Assembly: GCA_017617315.1 (NCBI GenBank)
Contig: JAFZWM010000049.1
Location: forward strand, 1 to 64,000
Direction of reading: 5' to 3'
DNA: 64,000 nt
Source: Bacteroidaceae bacterium
Lineage (GTDB): Bacteria; Bacteroidota; Bacteroidia; Bacteroidales; Bacteroidaceae
In this document: positions 25,876 to 35,554 of the stretch, piece by piece
Layout of the letters: each line of letters begins with the position of its first letter
Numbering within the stretch: position 1 is the first letter of the stretch
Made by a program: the position numbers and the translations under genes
Notes under the pieces: generated by a model
What the model was told of the DNA's origin: nothing
Database searches by the model: none
The model's input: the letters and a program-made list of their open reading frames with translations, nothing else

Positions 25876-26101
25876 GAAGTGTTTATAAGGGTAGACTAAT
25901 GGTAGAGAATTGGAATAGGTTAACTCTTAATAGGTAATTGCCAATGTAGCAATTTGGTTTAATATGAAACTCTGTTGGGAAACCGTTGCTCCTCCCTCCC
26001 AAATAAAGTGCCAGTCGTTTATAAAATGCTGAATGTACGTAGAATAGTACAAAGTTGCTGTAAATAAAGAACAGAAATATTGCGTTTTGAGAAACTTTTC
26101 T

Positions 26102-26109
26102 TATTTTTG
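26102..26109 (+). promoter_or_regulatory. Candidate -7 box before the large hairpin
   Basis: TATTTTTG matches TAnnTTTG. Transcription would start near 26116 and run through the nested hairpin at 26189-26304. The upstream -33 match is weak. Confidence 0.4.
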
Positions 26110-26188
26110 CAACCGCAATAGAAAGTAAACCTAAAAATTTCTTTCTCATACTTATGGATTAAAATTAGCGTTAGCTATTTTCGGAATT

Positions 26189-26335
26189 GTCGTGAAACGT
26201 AGGAAACTTCATTGACATAGAAATCCCGAGATAATAGTTACGCCTGCGCTATAGCGCGGGTGGAACTTATCTGGGATTTCAGGCATTTCCTACGGCCTCA
26301 CGACAAAGATAAGCGTTCACTTGCGCTTTTTCTTT
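26189..26335 (+). ncRNA. Large nested hairpin with terminator-like end; candidate structured RNA or MITE
   Basis: Three arms are nested: GTCGTGA (26189-26195) with TCACGAC (26298-26304); CGTAGGAAA (26198-26206) with TTTCCTACG (26286-26294); AAATCCCGAGATAA (26221-26234) with TTATCTGGGATTT (26267-26279). The tip holds GTT/AAC, CGCC/GGTG and GCGC/GCGC around TATA. A small stem AAGCG/CGCTT (26311-26315, 26324-26328) and TTTTTCTTT follow, as in an intrinsic terminator. It could be a transcribed structured RNA or a miniature inverted-repeat element. No coding frame fits. The region 26336-26547 shows only a 15-codon frame at 26412 of doubtful meaning. Confidence 0.5.
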
Positions 26336-26515
26336 GCCGTGATGCCCGTGCTGATTGCCTGAAACACTCCGATAAGAAGCTGCCGCCTTAAACACTATAG
26401 ATTAAAGAAAAATGATTATGACAATTGGAGTTTCTCATGCTTTTATGGGAAACACATAAGGCGTATAGCCTGTATTGTCAGCCGTGTTCAGTAATGCGGC
26501 GAGTCTTTTCAATCT

Positions 26516-26523
26516 TACATTTG
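26516..26523 (+). promoter_or_regulatory. Candidate -7 box of the RHS operon
   Basis: TACATTTG matches TAnnTTTG, 24 nt before the ATG of the secreted partner gene at 26548. Confidence 0.5.
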
Positions 26524-26547
26524 CAAAATCACTATTTTTAAATATTT

Positions 26548-27690
26548 ATGAATAAACAAAAACTACAACTGAGGCTTGCATGTAGTGCGTTGCTTTGCAG
26601 CCTCGTCTGTGCGCATCATACGAGTGCGCAGACCATTACCAAGCCGCTGAACAGCTACCGTGGCGGCGACGAGATTACGCGGCTTCGCGTGCCTTATGTC
26701 GACCCTGGAAGCAAGGGAGAGAACTGTATCTGGGAGTACGACGGCTGCGTATCGAACGGAAAAGAGTGCAAACTAACGGTAAGCGCTGAGAATGGGGCAA
26801 TAACCTGCCTCGAAAATCACAACCTTTATCACTACAGCATGAAGGGCGACAGCCTTATGAACAACGGCTTCGAGAACCGTACGACAAGGCTCGATTACCT
26901 AAACGGTCAACCAGTCTTGAAATATCCGTTCGTCTACGGCGATAGCATCGGCGGATATTATTGTGGTAAGGGCGTTTATTCCGACCGCCTCGCACTTTTC
27001 GTATGGGGCAAGAGCTACACCGTTGCCGATGCCAAGGGTGTTCTGGTAAACGGAAACGACACGCTCCGCAACATCGTCCGCACCCATCAGCACGTCGAGT
27101 TCAGACGCAAGACACCAGTCGTTTCGCAGAGCGGTGGAATCAGATTGTACGACAGCGAAGACTCGATAAAGGCTGCTATCGACAGTATTTCAGCAGGCAT
27201 GACCGAGGACAGATACCGCTGGTACATGGCAGGCTACCGCTATCCTGTAATGGAGAGTGTCAGTTACAGCCGCATCACGGCAGACGGTACAGAGCCGTAC
27301 AGCAGCATGACTTACATGTTCCTTCCCGACGAGCAGAAGGCAACGCTTCAGCCCGACAAGGATAACGAGCGCGTGCGCGAACAGCTTGCAGAAAACGCAG
27401 ACGGAAATCCGAGCGGCGATGCGGCGGACAAATTCCCTGTTGAACTATCTGACATTGAGAGCGGAGCGGACGGCAAGTCAATAAGTTTCAGCTACACCTT
27501 GAGCGAGAGTGGAAGCGTGTTGTTCTGTGTCTACGATTCCAACAGCCGACTGATATCTTCGGTAAGCCACGGCTCGCAGCCCGAGGGAACATACACAGAG
27601 CACCTGACGCTAAAATGTGCCCCTAACGGCAGCGTGATGCTGCACACCATTGTGAACGGACAAAGCAAGATTGTTAAAGTTAAGATGTAA
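26548..27690 (+). CDS. Secreted protein, partner of the RHS protein
   Basis: Encodes 380 residues with a signal peptide ending near HHTSAQ (residues 23-28). The middle is a beta-rich region without a family I recognise. The final 70 or so residues (SFSYTLSESGSVLFCVYDSN... ending KIVKVKM) look like the beta-sandwich C-terminal domains used for type IX secretion or cell-surface anchoring, but this is only a resemblance. It ends 6 bp before the RHS gene, so the two are surely co-transcribed. Its G/C-rich codons differ from the A/T-rich start of the RHS gene. It may help export or display of the RHS protein. Confidence 0.75.
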   Translation: MNKQKLQLRLACSALLCSLVCAHHTSAQTITKPLNSYRGGDEITRLRVPYVDPGSKGENCIWEYDGCVSNGKECKLTVSAENGAITCLENHNLYHYSMKGDSLMNNGFENRTTRLDYLNGQPVLKYPFVYGDSIGGYYCGKGVYSDRLALFVWGKSYTVADAKGVLVNGNDTLRNIVRTHQHVEFRRKTPVVSQSGGIRLYDSEDSIKAAIDSISAGMTEDRYRWYMAGYRYPVMESVSYSRITADGTEPYSSMTYMFLPDEQKATLQPDKDNERVREQLAENADGNPSGDAADKFPVELSDIESGADGKSISFSYTLSESGSVLFCVYDSNSRLISSVSHGSQPEGTYTEHLTLKCAPNGSVMLHTIVNGQSKIVKVKM

Positions 27691-27696
27691 AAACAG

Positions 27697-30600
27697 ATGA
27701 AAAGATTCATATCGACTTTTGTATTGTTTTGTGTTGTATCTTTCTTGTCTGCACAAACAATATATAATCAAAATACCGCGGTAGAGAAAATAGTACCGCA
27801 ATCACCACAAACAGCCTCGCTGTTTAAGTATACCGAATACCCTGTAAGTCCTGCTACAGGTATTCCTGAAATTCAAGTGCCAATATATACGATTGAGTGT
27901 GACGGCATTCAAGTCCCAATCTCTATATCGTATCATGCTTCAGGAATAAAGGTTGACGACATTGCAACCCCAGTAGGTCTTGGCTGGACTCTGAACGCAG
28001 GTGGCGCAATAGGATTTTCAGTATTGGGAATAGATGATACCGATGCGGAATATTACCTAAAGTCGGAAGACGAAGTTTATGATAAATTGTGGAATGATAA
28101 TGGTGGTGCATTTTATAATGAGATGAGCGACCTCATATCTGGAAACGGAAGAATAGACACACAGTCGGACAAGTATGTGTATAATTTTGCAGGAAAGACA
28201 GGAAGTTTCAGACTGAACTATGAAAACATGCAGTTTACTCCAATTCCTTATACACCCTTAAAAATGGAGGAACTGTCTCCAAAACCAACATATATTGGAC
28301 ATTCAAATTCTGGTTATAAAATTACTGATTCTGATGGAACTGAATACTATTTTCAAGAGCCAGAAACGGAATATATCAGACCAAGTGTAGGAGTTGGAAA
28401 ATACCACACGTCGTCATTGTATTTGACTAAGATTGTAACTCCATCAAAAAGAGATACAATAATTTTTGAATATGCAAAAACTTCTAATTATCAGGTACTA
28501 TTATTGTCTGAATATCAACATGTCGGAAAGAAATTAGAGCCATGGGGAAATAGAATTTTGGATGATTACGGACAGGATTTGATTAAAACAACAATAGATT
28601 ATACTGTTCCATTATTAACGTCGATAAAATGGCAAAACAATGTAGCCACGTTTAATTATCTGTCAAATCGTTTAGATCGACAGGAAGAACGTCTTAATTC
28701 AATAAATATAAGAAATTCAATTGGTGACGTTGTTAAAAATGTAGATTTTTGCAACAATGGCTATTTGGGTGATTCCAAGAAAAACTATAGAATGCTTTTG
28801 GATTCTGTAAAAGTTTATGGAACAGATTTGGCGCAGGCTGAAGTATATAGATTCAATTATGATTTGAATCCACTGCCTGCATTAAAGAACGTGCAGGACC
28901 TTGAAACTTGGTATTGTACGGAAGACTATTGGGGATACTATAATGGTACGAAATCACGGACATTTATTCCTAAAGATTATACGGTAGCAAAATATAAAGA
29001 ACAAGGTACAAAACGTGAGCCAGACTACAGGTTTATCCAGAATGGCATATTAAAAGAAATCACTTATCCGACAGGCGGGACAAGTTGTTTTGAATATGAA
29101 CAAAATAAGGCAAGTGAACTATGCGGAGGTATTAGAGTAAAGAGTATAACGCATAAAGACAACAATACCACATTAAACAAGGAAGACTTTACTTATTCCA
29201 ATGGACAGGTTTCAATGTCTATTGATGAAGACTTGTTTAATTATATAGATGATTATCTTTATTATTACTGGGGAGGAAGTAACCTTGGACATTTTACCAA
29301 TAGTTGGAGTGAATATCATAAGGTTTGCCAAACAAATCCAATGCTTAGTTTGGTTGGATGGAATAACTTTCCTGTCTTTTATGAGACAGTAAAAAGGACC
29401 TATTATGATGATAAAGGCAAATATACAGGATGCAAAGAAAGTCATTATATAAACGACAGGGATAACACCGGATGTGATTACGAAAACGGAGAATACCCCC
29501 GTTTCTATTCTGGTTTATACAACTGTGATGAGGGACCTGTTTCTCCATTATTGGTAAGCGAGAAGACTGATATTGCTGGAACTAAAACGTCTGTTACCTA
29601 CGCATACAAAGAAGTATACATGAACAAAATCAGGACAGGTGTTCGAGTTTCAAAGGAGGATGTGGAAGTTGTTATATGCCAAGGTGCGAAAGATTATTTG
29701 CCATATGCAGATAGAGACAGTTATAACATGTCCTACAAGTATTACAACACATACGCATTTCCATCTTTCCGTGTACTGACAAACATCACGAAGAGAAACA
29801 GCGAAGATAAGGTCTACGAAAAGCAAACCTTTGTCTACGATTCTCAGTATAGAACATTAAAGCCTGTTGAGGTGCTAACAGAGTGCAGCGACGGAAGTAT
29901 ATTGAAGAAAAAATACACATATCCGTTTAACCTTCCTTCCGATATTACAGCCTCAAATCTGTATCAGAACAACTATTGTGACTTGGTGATGAAAGAGGAA
30001 ACGAGTAAGAACGATACGCTTATTTCAACATTTGTGAATGAGTATAATTTCGATTTGAATACCAAGAGATTACAATTGGCTTCTGTTTCAAGTTCCATAG
30101 GAGAAAGCGAGCTAAGAAAACAACTGGATTTGAGATATGATGAATCAGGAAATATTTGCGAAACAACAAGTCTGGACGGACAAAAGACTGTATATCTGTG
30201 GGGTTACAATAATCAGTTGCCTATCGCTGTTGTAAATGGAACATCGTATGACGATGTGAAAAGTGCTGTCGGCATCGGCACTCTTCAAAGTGTGGCAAAA
30301 GCGAACAGCATTTCTTACATGGAACTTCTCAACCTAAAAGGGAAAATAGTAAATGCAAGTCCGTTTGTTTCACTATATAATTATGTTCCGTTGGTTGGAA
30401 AGAAAAACGAAATATCACCTTCTGGAGTAAAAATTCTGTATTTATACGACCGAAGCAATCGCCTGTCAGAAATTCGAGACAGCGACGGAAAAACACTTCA
30501 GAGATACACATACTACAATAACAATGCAAAGGCAACGCTCTGTCACAGTTATGTAAAAAATGAAACATTCTTGTCTGAGGATAAGAGCAAGTCTGTATTA

Positions 30601-33600
30601 AACTATAGATTTGTTGACGGACTTGGACGTGATATTTCTGTTGCATCAACAGGAAACAACGGACAGATGCTCCAGAACTTCATGGAATATGATGCTTGTA
30701 ATAATCCAGTAAAAGAATGGCTTCCTTTCACAACAGATGCTCCAGTATTGAATTTGATGCAACGTGATGTTGAAAGCATGGCGTCTCAAACTTATACCGA
30801 CGGAAAGCCTTATAGAGATTACGAATATACAAAAGATTGCGTAACGGTAAATGGCGAAGGACAAGACTGGAAAGACCATCCTGTTCAGAACAAGGTGAGA
30901 ATGAACTCGGCAAAAGAAGTGAAATACTATTATGCCAACAGCAAGTCTTTAAAGCAAAATGGATATTATCCGGCAGACAAACTGCTTGTGTCTGAGTCTA
31001 TAGACGAAGATGGAAAATCGCTTGTTGTGTTTACCAATTTCCAAGGTCAAAAGATATTGGAACGCCGCAACGGCAACAACGATACATACTTTGTCTACAA
31101 TAACCTTGGTCAGCTGCGCTACGTTCTCTCACCCGAATATCAGTATGCCAACCACAAGGAACAGGCAGAGTACGACAAAAACCACGGCAGCAAGGACAAT
31201 GTAAACTACAAGGCTAAGTATGCCTACGAGTACCGCTACGACGAGCGCGGACGTGTGGTGAAGAAAATTCTGCCTGGCAGCGATTACATACAGTACTGGT
31301 ACGACAAGGCAGACCGCCTAACCTATATGCGCGATGCTAACTTGCGCGAGAAAGGATTGTACCGCTTCATGTTCTACGACCGCCTCGGACGCCTTGCCGT
31401 GCAGGGTGTATGCGAGTCGTGCGACTATGGAAATGGCTGTCAGTACGCACTGCCTATAGCTGAGTTCGGTAAAACCGGTACAAAGTACCAGATTGGCGGC
31501 TACGGAATAAGTGGAGCAACTATGAATAAATTTGCAGCCGAAGTTGTTAATTATTACGATAATTATGACTATCTTGCAACCGAAATGTTCAAGAAGTCAA
31601 ACTGGCAGCAGAAGATGGCGAGTGCCAGCGGCGCATGTGCCGTGGGCTTGCCGACAGGCAGCATAGTACGCACATCCAATGGGGAGTATCTTTACGGCTC
31701 GGTGTACTATGATGCTAAGGGTCGTGCCGTCCGCACGTTCGGCACGCATCTCGATGGCGGAATGCAGGAGGCAAGTATGTCGTATACATTTACAAACAAC
31801 CCTAAGGTTGTAAGCACTACCGAATACAACGCCAACGGCGATATTGAAGGTTCTGCCGAATACACCTACGCATACAACCAGTACAACGACAAACTCCAGA
31901 GCATCGACCTCAGAATGAACGGCGAAGAAAGCGCGCACCGCATAGCCGAGAATACCTACGACGACCTTGGGCGCCTGCTTAAGGTAAGGCGCAGCGGAAG
32001 TGCTGGTGATGTTGATTACGCCTATAACATACGCAACTGGGTAACCTCTATATCTTCAAGGGAGTTTAGCGAGACGCTGCACTATACCGACGGCATAGGC
32101 ACGCCATGCTACAACGGCAACATAAGCAGCATGCAGTGGCAGAACGGCGCGTCGGCTGCAAAAAGCGGATATAAGTTCAGCTACGACGGACTGAACCGCC
32201 TTACTTCTGCCATCTACGGCGAGGGCGACGACATGAGCCAGAATGCCGACCGTTTCAGCGAGAAGGGCATAACCTATAACGCCAACGGCTCTATCTACCG
32301 CATGAAGCGTTACGGAATGCTGAACGACGGCAGCTACGGCTTGGTTGACGACCTGAAGATAAAGCTCGACGGAAACGCCCTCTACGGCATTACCGACTAT
32401 GCTGCCGAGACCAACTACAAAGGCTCTGCCAACTTTGTCGATGTCGACGGCTCGGGACAGGAGTATTGGTTTAACGGTAACGGTTCGCTCTCTGCCGATG
32501 CCAACAAGGGCATTGCGCGCATAGACTACGACAACTACGGCTGTCCGCGCAAGATTGTGTTTACCAACGGAAACACAACTGAGTACGTCTATTCGAGCAC
32601 GGGCGAGAAACTGCGCACCACGCACAAGACTGCTATTGACGGCATAACCGTAGCCCTTAACAGCAATGATAATCTGAAGGATGACGACTTCCTCTCTGAG
32701 GACAAGACCGACTATCACGGCAGCTTTATCTACGAGAACGGCAAGCTTGATAAGGTGCTTTATCCGGGTGGATTTGCCATAATGACAGAAAAGGCAGCCG
32801 AGGCAAATGCCAAGAGCCGAATGATGCTGTTCTCAATGTCATCAGGCAGAAACGGAAACCTTGATACACCTGTAGTGCCTATAGATACTGATCCAGACCC
32901 AGTCTGGCCGTTAGATCCAATAACTCCAGGCGACCCAGTATTGCCTCTGTTTCCAGAGCCTGACGATGATACAGCACCTGTTGGCGAGAGCATTTATGAA
33001 CCAGTAAATCCGTTCTCCCCTATACGTCCTATAGAACCTGTTCAGGAAACAGCGGAGGCATCTGCCCTTTACAAAGTGTTGTCTTATAACTATTACACGC
33101 AAGACCATCTTGGTAACAACCGCGCTGTGATAGACGAAGGCGGAAATGTAAAGCAGGTAACGAACTACTACCCATTTGGCGGAGTGTTTAGCACCACGGT
33201 ATACAACAGCGGCGACGACTTGCAGCCCTACAAGTATAACGGCAAGGAACTCGACCGCACCCATGGCCTCGATTGGTACGACTATGGCGCACGAAACTAC
33301 GATGCCTTTTTGCCTATGTTTACATCGCTCGACCCTCATTGTGAAAGTTATTACAATATAAGTCCGTATGCGTATTGTGGCAATAATCCAGTAAATGCTA
33401 TTGATCCGAACGGTATGGATATGTGGCATACAGAAGACCCTGCTACGATTCGTGATATATTGCAAACTTTAGGGTATACTGGAGAATTGAAAACAAGTGA
33501 TTGTGAAGTACATATTGATGATGAGTATTTTCTTAGCCATATTCGCAGAAATGGCAACAAATACAGTATCGACTATAATGTATTCTCGGTCTCAGAAAAC

Positions 33601-34125
33601 GATCCTACGGAAATAATAGGAAGCTGTAGAGCCATTTCGTTTTATGCAGCACCAGAATCTTCGAAAGAATTAAATAAGGCTTTATCACGCATAAATGCAT
33701 TCAATGGTAGCGTAATTGGTATAAATTGTGGTATGCAGGAACAAGGAATGGCCTATTGTGCTTATTCTAAATATGGTCTGACATGGCGGCAGTTTAATAA
33801 ACTTGGAAAAAATAGTCCAAAACAACAGGCTTTCATGTTGACCAAGAGCGGTGGCTGTGGAACTACAGGGCTGTATAAAACTTTGAAAGTTGCAGGAAAA
33901 GCAGGCTTTGCATTAACGATGGTAACGTCCGGCCTTTATGCTTATGATGCATACAAAAATGACAGACCTGATAGAAACAGACGTTATATAAAAGCTGGAG
34001 CCGATTTTATTGTAGGTGTTGGATGTCTGTATGGTGGACCAATTGGTTGGGCTGTTGGGGGAGCTTATTACCTTGCTGATGTTTGTGGTTTCTGGAATTA
34101 TTGTTTAGATATAAAGGAAGATTAA
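27697..34125 (+). CDS. RHS-repeat protein with variable C-terminal domain (polymorphic toxin type)
   Basis: Encodes 2142 residues with a signal peptide (to about residue 20). The N-terminal region has the Bacteroidetes RHS opening GIPEIQVPIY and GLGWTLNAGGAI. YD repeats fill residues about 1000-1700 (YRYDERGRVVKK, YDDLGRLLKVRRSG). A Pro/Asp-rich spacer follows at about 1725-1790, then the RHS core ending YDYGARNYDAFLPMFTSLDP and DPNGMD (1903-1908). The last 234 residues are unlike the core: a mixed domain, then Gly-rich hydrophobic helices, with DUF-like AGADFIVGVGCLYGGPIGWAVGG. RHS proteins wrap a toxin in a shell; here the C-terminal domain would be the payload. Base composition shifts twice inside the gene. 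Confidence 0.9.
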   Translation: MKRFISTFVLFCVVSFLSAQTIYNQNTAVEKIVPQSPQTASLFKYTEYPVSPATGIPEIQVPIYTIECDGIQVPISISYHASGIKVDDIATPVGLGWTLNAGGAIGFSVLGIDDTDAEYYLKSEDEVYDKLWNDNGGAFYNEMSDLISGNGRIDTQSDKYVYNFAGKTGSFRLNYENMQFTPIPYTPLKMEELSPKPTYIGHSNSGYKITDSDGTEYYFQEPETEYIRPSVGVGKYHTSSLYLTKIVTPSKRDTIIFEYAKTSNYQVLLLSEYQHVGKKLEPWGNRILDDYGQDLIKTTIDYTVPLLTSIKWQNNVATFNYLSNRLDRQEERLNSINIRNSIGDVVKNVDFCNNGYLGDSKKNYRMLLDSVKVYGTDLAQAEVYRFNYDLNPLPALKNVQDLETWYCTEDYWGYYNGTKSRTFIPKDYTVAKYKEQGTKREPDYRFIQNGILKEITYPTGGTSCFEYEQNKASELCGGIRVKSITHKDNNTTLNKEDFTYSNGQVSMSIDEDLFNYIDDYLYYYWGGSNLGHFTNSWSEYHKVCQTNPMLSLVGWNNFPVFYETVKRTYYDDKGKYTGCKESHYINDRDNTGCDYENGEYPRFYSGLYNCDEGPVSPLLVSEKTDIAGTKTSVTYAYKEVYMNKIRTGVRVSKEDVEVVICQGAKDYLPYADRDSYNMSYKYYNTYAFPSFRVLTNITKRNSEDKVYEKQTFVYDSQYRTLKPVEVLTECSDGSILKKKYTYPFNLPSDITASNLYQNNYCDLVMKEETSKNDTLISTFVNEYNFDLNTKRLQLASVSSSIGESELRKQLDLRYDESGNICETTSLDGQKTVYLWGYNNQLPIAVVNGTSYDDVKSAVGIGTLQSVAKANSISYMELLNLKGKIVNASPFVSLYNYVPLVGKKNEISPSGVKILYLYDRSNRLSEIRDSDGKTLQRYTYYNNNAKATLCHSYVKNETFLSEDKSKSVLNYRFVDGLGRDISVASTGNNGQMLQNFMEYDACNNPVKEWLPFTTDAPVLNLMQRDVESMASQTYTDGKPYRDYEYTKDCVTVNGEGQDWKDHPVQNKVRMNSAKEVKYYYANSKSLKQNGYYPADKLLVSESIDEDGKSLVVFTNFQGQKILERRNGNNDTYFVYNNLGQLRYVLSPEYQYANHKEQAEYDKNHGSKDNVNYKAKYAYEYRYDERGRVVKKILPGSDYIQYWYDKADRLTYMRDANLREKGLYRFMFYDRLGRLAVQGVCESCDYGNGCQYALPIAEFGKTGTKYQIGGYGISGATMNKFAAEVVNYYDNYDYLATEMFKKSNWQQKMASASGACAVGLPTGSIVRTSNGEYLYGSVYYDAKGRAVRTFGTHLDGGMQEASMSYTFTNNPKVVSTTEYNANGDIEGSAEYTYAYNQYNDKLQSIDLRMNGEESAHRIAENTYDDLGRLLKVRRSGSAGDVDYAYNIRNWVTSISSREFSETLHYTDGIGTPCYNGNISSMQWQNGASAAKSGYKFSYDGLNRLTSAIYGEGDDMSQNADRFSEKGITYNANGSIYRMKRYGMLNDGSYGLVDDLKIKLDGNALYGITDYAAETNYKGSANFVDVDGSGQEYWFNGNGSLSADANKGIARIDYDNYGCPRKIVFTNGNTTEYVYSSTGEKLRTTHKTAIDGITVALNSNDNLKDDDFLSEDKTDYHGSFIYENGKLDKVLYPGGFAIMTEKAAEANAKSRMMLFSMSSGRNGNLDTPVVPIDTDPDPVWPLDPITPGDPVLPLFPEPDDDTAPVGESIYEPVNPFSPIRPIEPVQETAEASALYKVLSYNYYTQDHLGNNRAVIDEGGNVKQVTNYYPFGGVFSTTVYNSGDDLQPYKYNGKELDRTHGLDWYDYGARNYDAFLPMFTSLDPHCESYYNISPYAYCGNNPVNAIDPNGMDMWHTEDPATIRDILQTLGYTGELKTSDCEVHIDDEYFLSHIRRNGNKYSIDYNVFSVSENDPTEIIGSCRAISFYAAPESSKELNKALSRINAFNGSVIGINCGMQEQGMAYCAYSKYGLTWRQFNKLGKNSPKQQAFMLTKSGGCGTTGLYKTLKVAGKAGFALTMVTSGLYAYDAYKNDRPDRNRRYIKAGADFIVGVGCLYGGPIGWAVGGAYYLADVCGFWNYCLDIKED

Positions 34126-34127
34126 AT

Positions 34128-34520
34128 ATGTTGCCATTATGTAAATTTTATAGATATTTGATATATAGGTTGTATCATTTTAGTGATGATACACCTATAT
34201 TCAATGTCATAATGACCTTGATGTTAGTTCATTTTTATCAGTTACTAACAATAATAATGTTGATAGAATCTTCTAAATTATATGATTTTAAATTAAATGT
34301 GGTGGGTGGTTACAGACCTTTTATTATTTTTATTACTTTTTCAATACTTCATTTCTTATTGTTTTATAACAAAAAGAAATGGAAGGCTATTGAGGATGAA
34401 TTCAAAAATGAATCGCCAAGGCATAAAAAGATTGGAACAATTATAGTTATTTCCTATGTAATAGGTTCGGCTGGCTTGTTTTTTACATCTCTTTTTATGT
34501 TACCATCGCCTAATTTATAA
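34128..34520 (+). CDS. Small membrane protein, candidate immunity protein
   Basis: Encodes 130 residues from the ATG at 34128, 2 bp after the RHS stop; a longer frame from 34083 would overlap the RHS gene. Three predicted membrane helices: IFNVIMTLMLVHFYQLLTII, PFIIFITFSILHFLLFY and IGTIIVISYVIGSAGLFF. Very A/T rich, like the 3' end of the RHS gene. The position directly after the variable C-terminus is where RHS immunity genes sit, and a membrane immunity protein would suit a membrane-acting toxin. There is no sequence family to confirm this. Confidence 0.7.
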   Translation: MLPLCKFYRYLIYRLYHFSDDTPIFNVIMTLMLVHFYQLLTIIMLIESSKLYDFKLNVVGGYRPFIIFITFSILHFLLFYNKKKWKAIEDEFKNESPRHKKIGTIIVISYVIGSAGLFFTSLFMLPSPNL

Positions 34521-34588
34521 TTGACATATTAATTACATCTCATGCAATAAACAGTAGTAATGTTGTACTGTCTTGCATAATAAGCAAC

Positions 34589-34638
34589 AGAGCGGAAAAA
34601 CAAAGGATAGCACCTTTCGTTTTTCCGCTCTTGTTTTT
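34589..34638 (+). terminator. Terminator of the RHS operon
   Basis: A long stem AGAGCGGAAAAAC-AAAGG (34589-34606) with CCTTTCGTTTTTCCGCTCT (34613-34631) is followed by a T run (TTGTTTTTTT). It separates the RHS operon from the chitosanase operon. Confidence 0.85.
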
Positions 34639-34726
34639 TTAATTGCAGACAAAACAGAATTTCGAGGCGATTACGAAATCCCAAAATATTAGCGCAGATA
34701 AAATTGCTGTTTGTTTACAAAATTAT

Positions 34727-34734
34727 TAACTTTG
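34727..34734 (+). promoter_or_regulatory. Candidate -7 box of the chitosanase operon
   Basis: TAACTTTG matches TAnnTTTG, 22 nt before the chitosanase ATG. Confidence 0.5.
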
Positions 34735-34756
34735 CGGTATCTTAAAACTTTACAAA

Positions 34757-35545
34757 ATGGTTAAGACTTTTTTTCTAATATCTTTTCTGGCATTGTCATC
34801 GTTCTGTAGCGCGCAGCCACAGACTATAAGCGCAGAAATAGCGCAAGATACGCGAACCGTATTCTTCTGCCTTGTATCTTCTGCCGAGAATTCATCGCTC
34901 GACTTTAATGCGCAATATGCTTATATCGAGGATATTGGCGATGGACGCGGATATACGGCAGGCGTCATTGGCTTTACTTCGGGAACAGGCGATATGATTG
35001 AGGTGGTGAAGCGTTATGTTGCATTAAAGCCCAAAAACAATCCGCTGAAAAAATACATTCCCGCCCTCGAAAAAGTAAACGGCTCGGACTCGCACGAAGG
35101 TCTTGGCGATGCTTATGTAAGGGATTGGAAAACAGCATCAAAGGATGCCGAGATGATAGCGGCTCAAGATTCCGTTCTTAATGCCATGTATTACAATCCA
35201 GCTATGTATTATGCCGAAAAAGATGATCTTAGCATACTAGGCGCATTTATTTACTACGATGCGCTGGTTGTTCACGGTCCGGGCGAAAGTGAGGACAGCT
35301 TCGGCGGCATCCGTCGGGCAGCGTTGGCAAAGTCGAATCCGCCGTCAAAGAAGGGTGATGAAACGGAATGGCTCAACACCTTTCTGGCAGCTCGCACAAT
35401 AGTAATGAAGAAGGAGGCCGCCCATTCCGACCTCTCGCGCATCACTACTCAGCAGAAGTTCATCGCCGAGAAAAACTTCAACCTAACCCTGCCCCTTTCG
35501 TGGAATATGTACGGCGACAAGTTTATACTTACGAAGAAAAAATAA
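34757..35545 (+). CDS. GH46 chitosanase
   Basis: Encodes 262 residues with a signal peptide ending at SAQ (residue 20). The GH46 signatures SSAENSSLDF, YIEDIGDGRGYTAG, FTSGTGDM and YYDALVVHGPG are all present. Glu44 and Asp62 are 18 residues apart, as are the catalytic Glu22 and Asp40 of the Streptomyces enzyme, so it should be active. GH46 enzymes have a lysozyme-like fold and cleave chitosan by inversion. The gene is followed by a lipoprotein after 9 bp. The family is best known from actinobacteria and bacilli, so transfer is likely. Its setting beside the RHS island also allows an antibacterial, cell-wall-directed role, which is speculation. Confidence 0.92.
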   Translation: MVKTFFLISFLALSSFCSAQPQTISAEIAQDTRTVFFCLVSSAENSSLDFNAQYAYIEDIGDGRGYTAGVIGFTSGTGDMIEVVKRYVALKPKNNPLKKYIPALEKVNGSDSHEGLGDAYVRDWKTASKDAEMIAAQDSVLNAMYYNPAMYYAEKDDLSILGAFIYYDALVVHGPGESEDSFGGIRRAALAKSNPPSKKGDETEWLNTFLAARTIVMKKEAAHSDLSRITTQQKFIAEKNFNLTLPLSWNMYGDKFILTKKK

Positions 35546-35554
35546 AAAAGCATA

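Noticed and set aside
25883..26149. An 88-codon minus-strand frame beginning MRKKFLGLLSIAVAKI
   Set aside because: No family likeness and it lies in a spacer with promoter-like boxes on the other strand. Possible remnant, not supported as a gene.
26189..26304. Invertible promoter (phase-variation switch)
   Set aside because: The arms are nested and the loop is itself self-complementary, leaving no distinct promoter to invert; no invertase gene is nearby.
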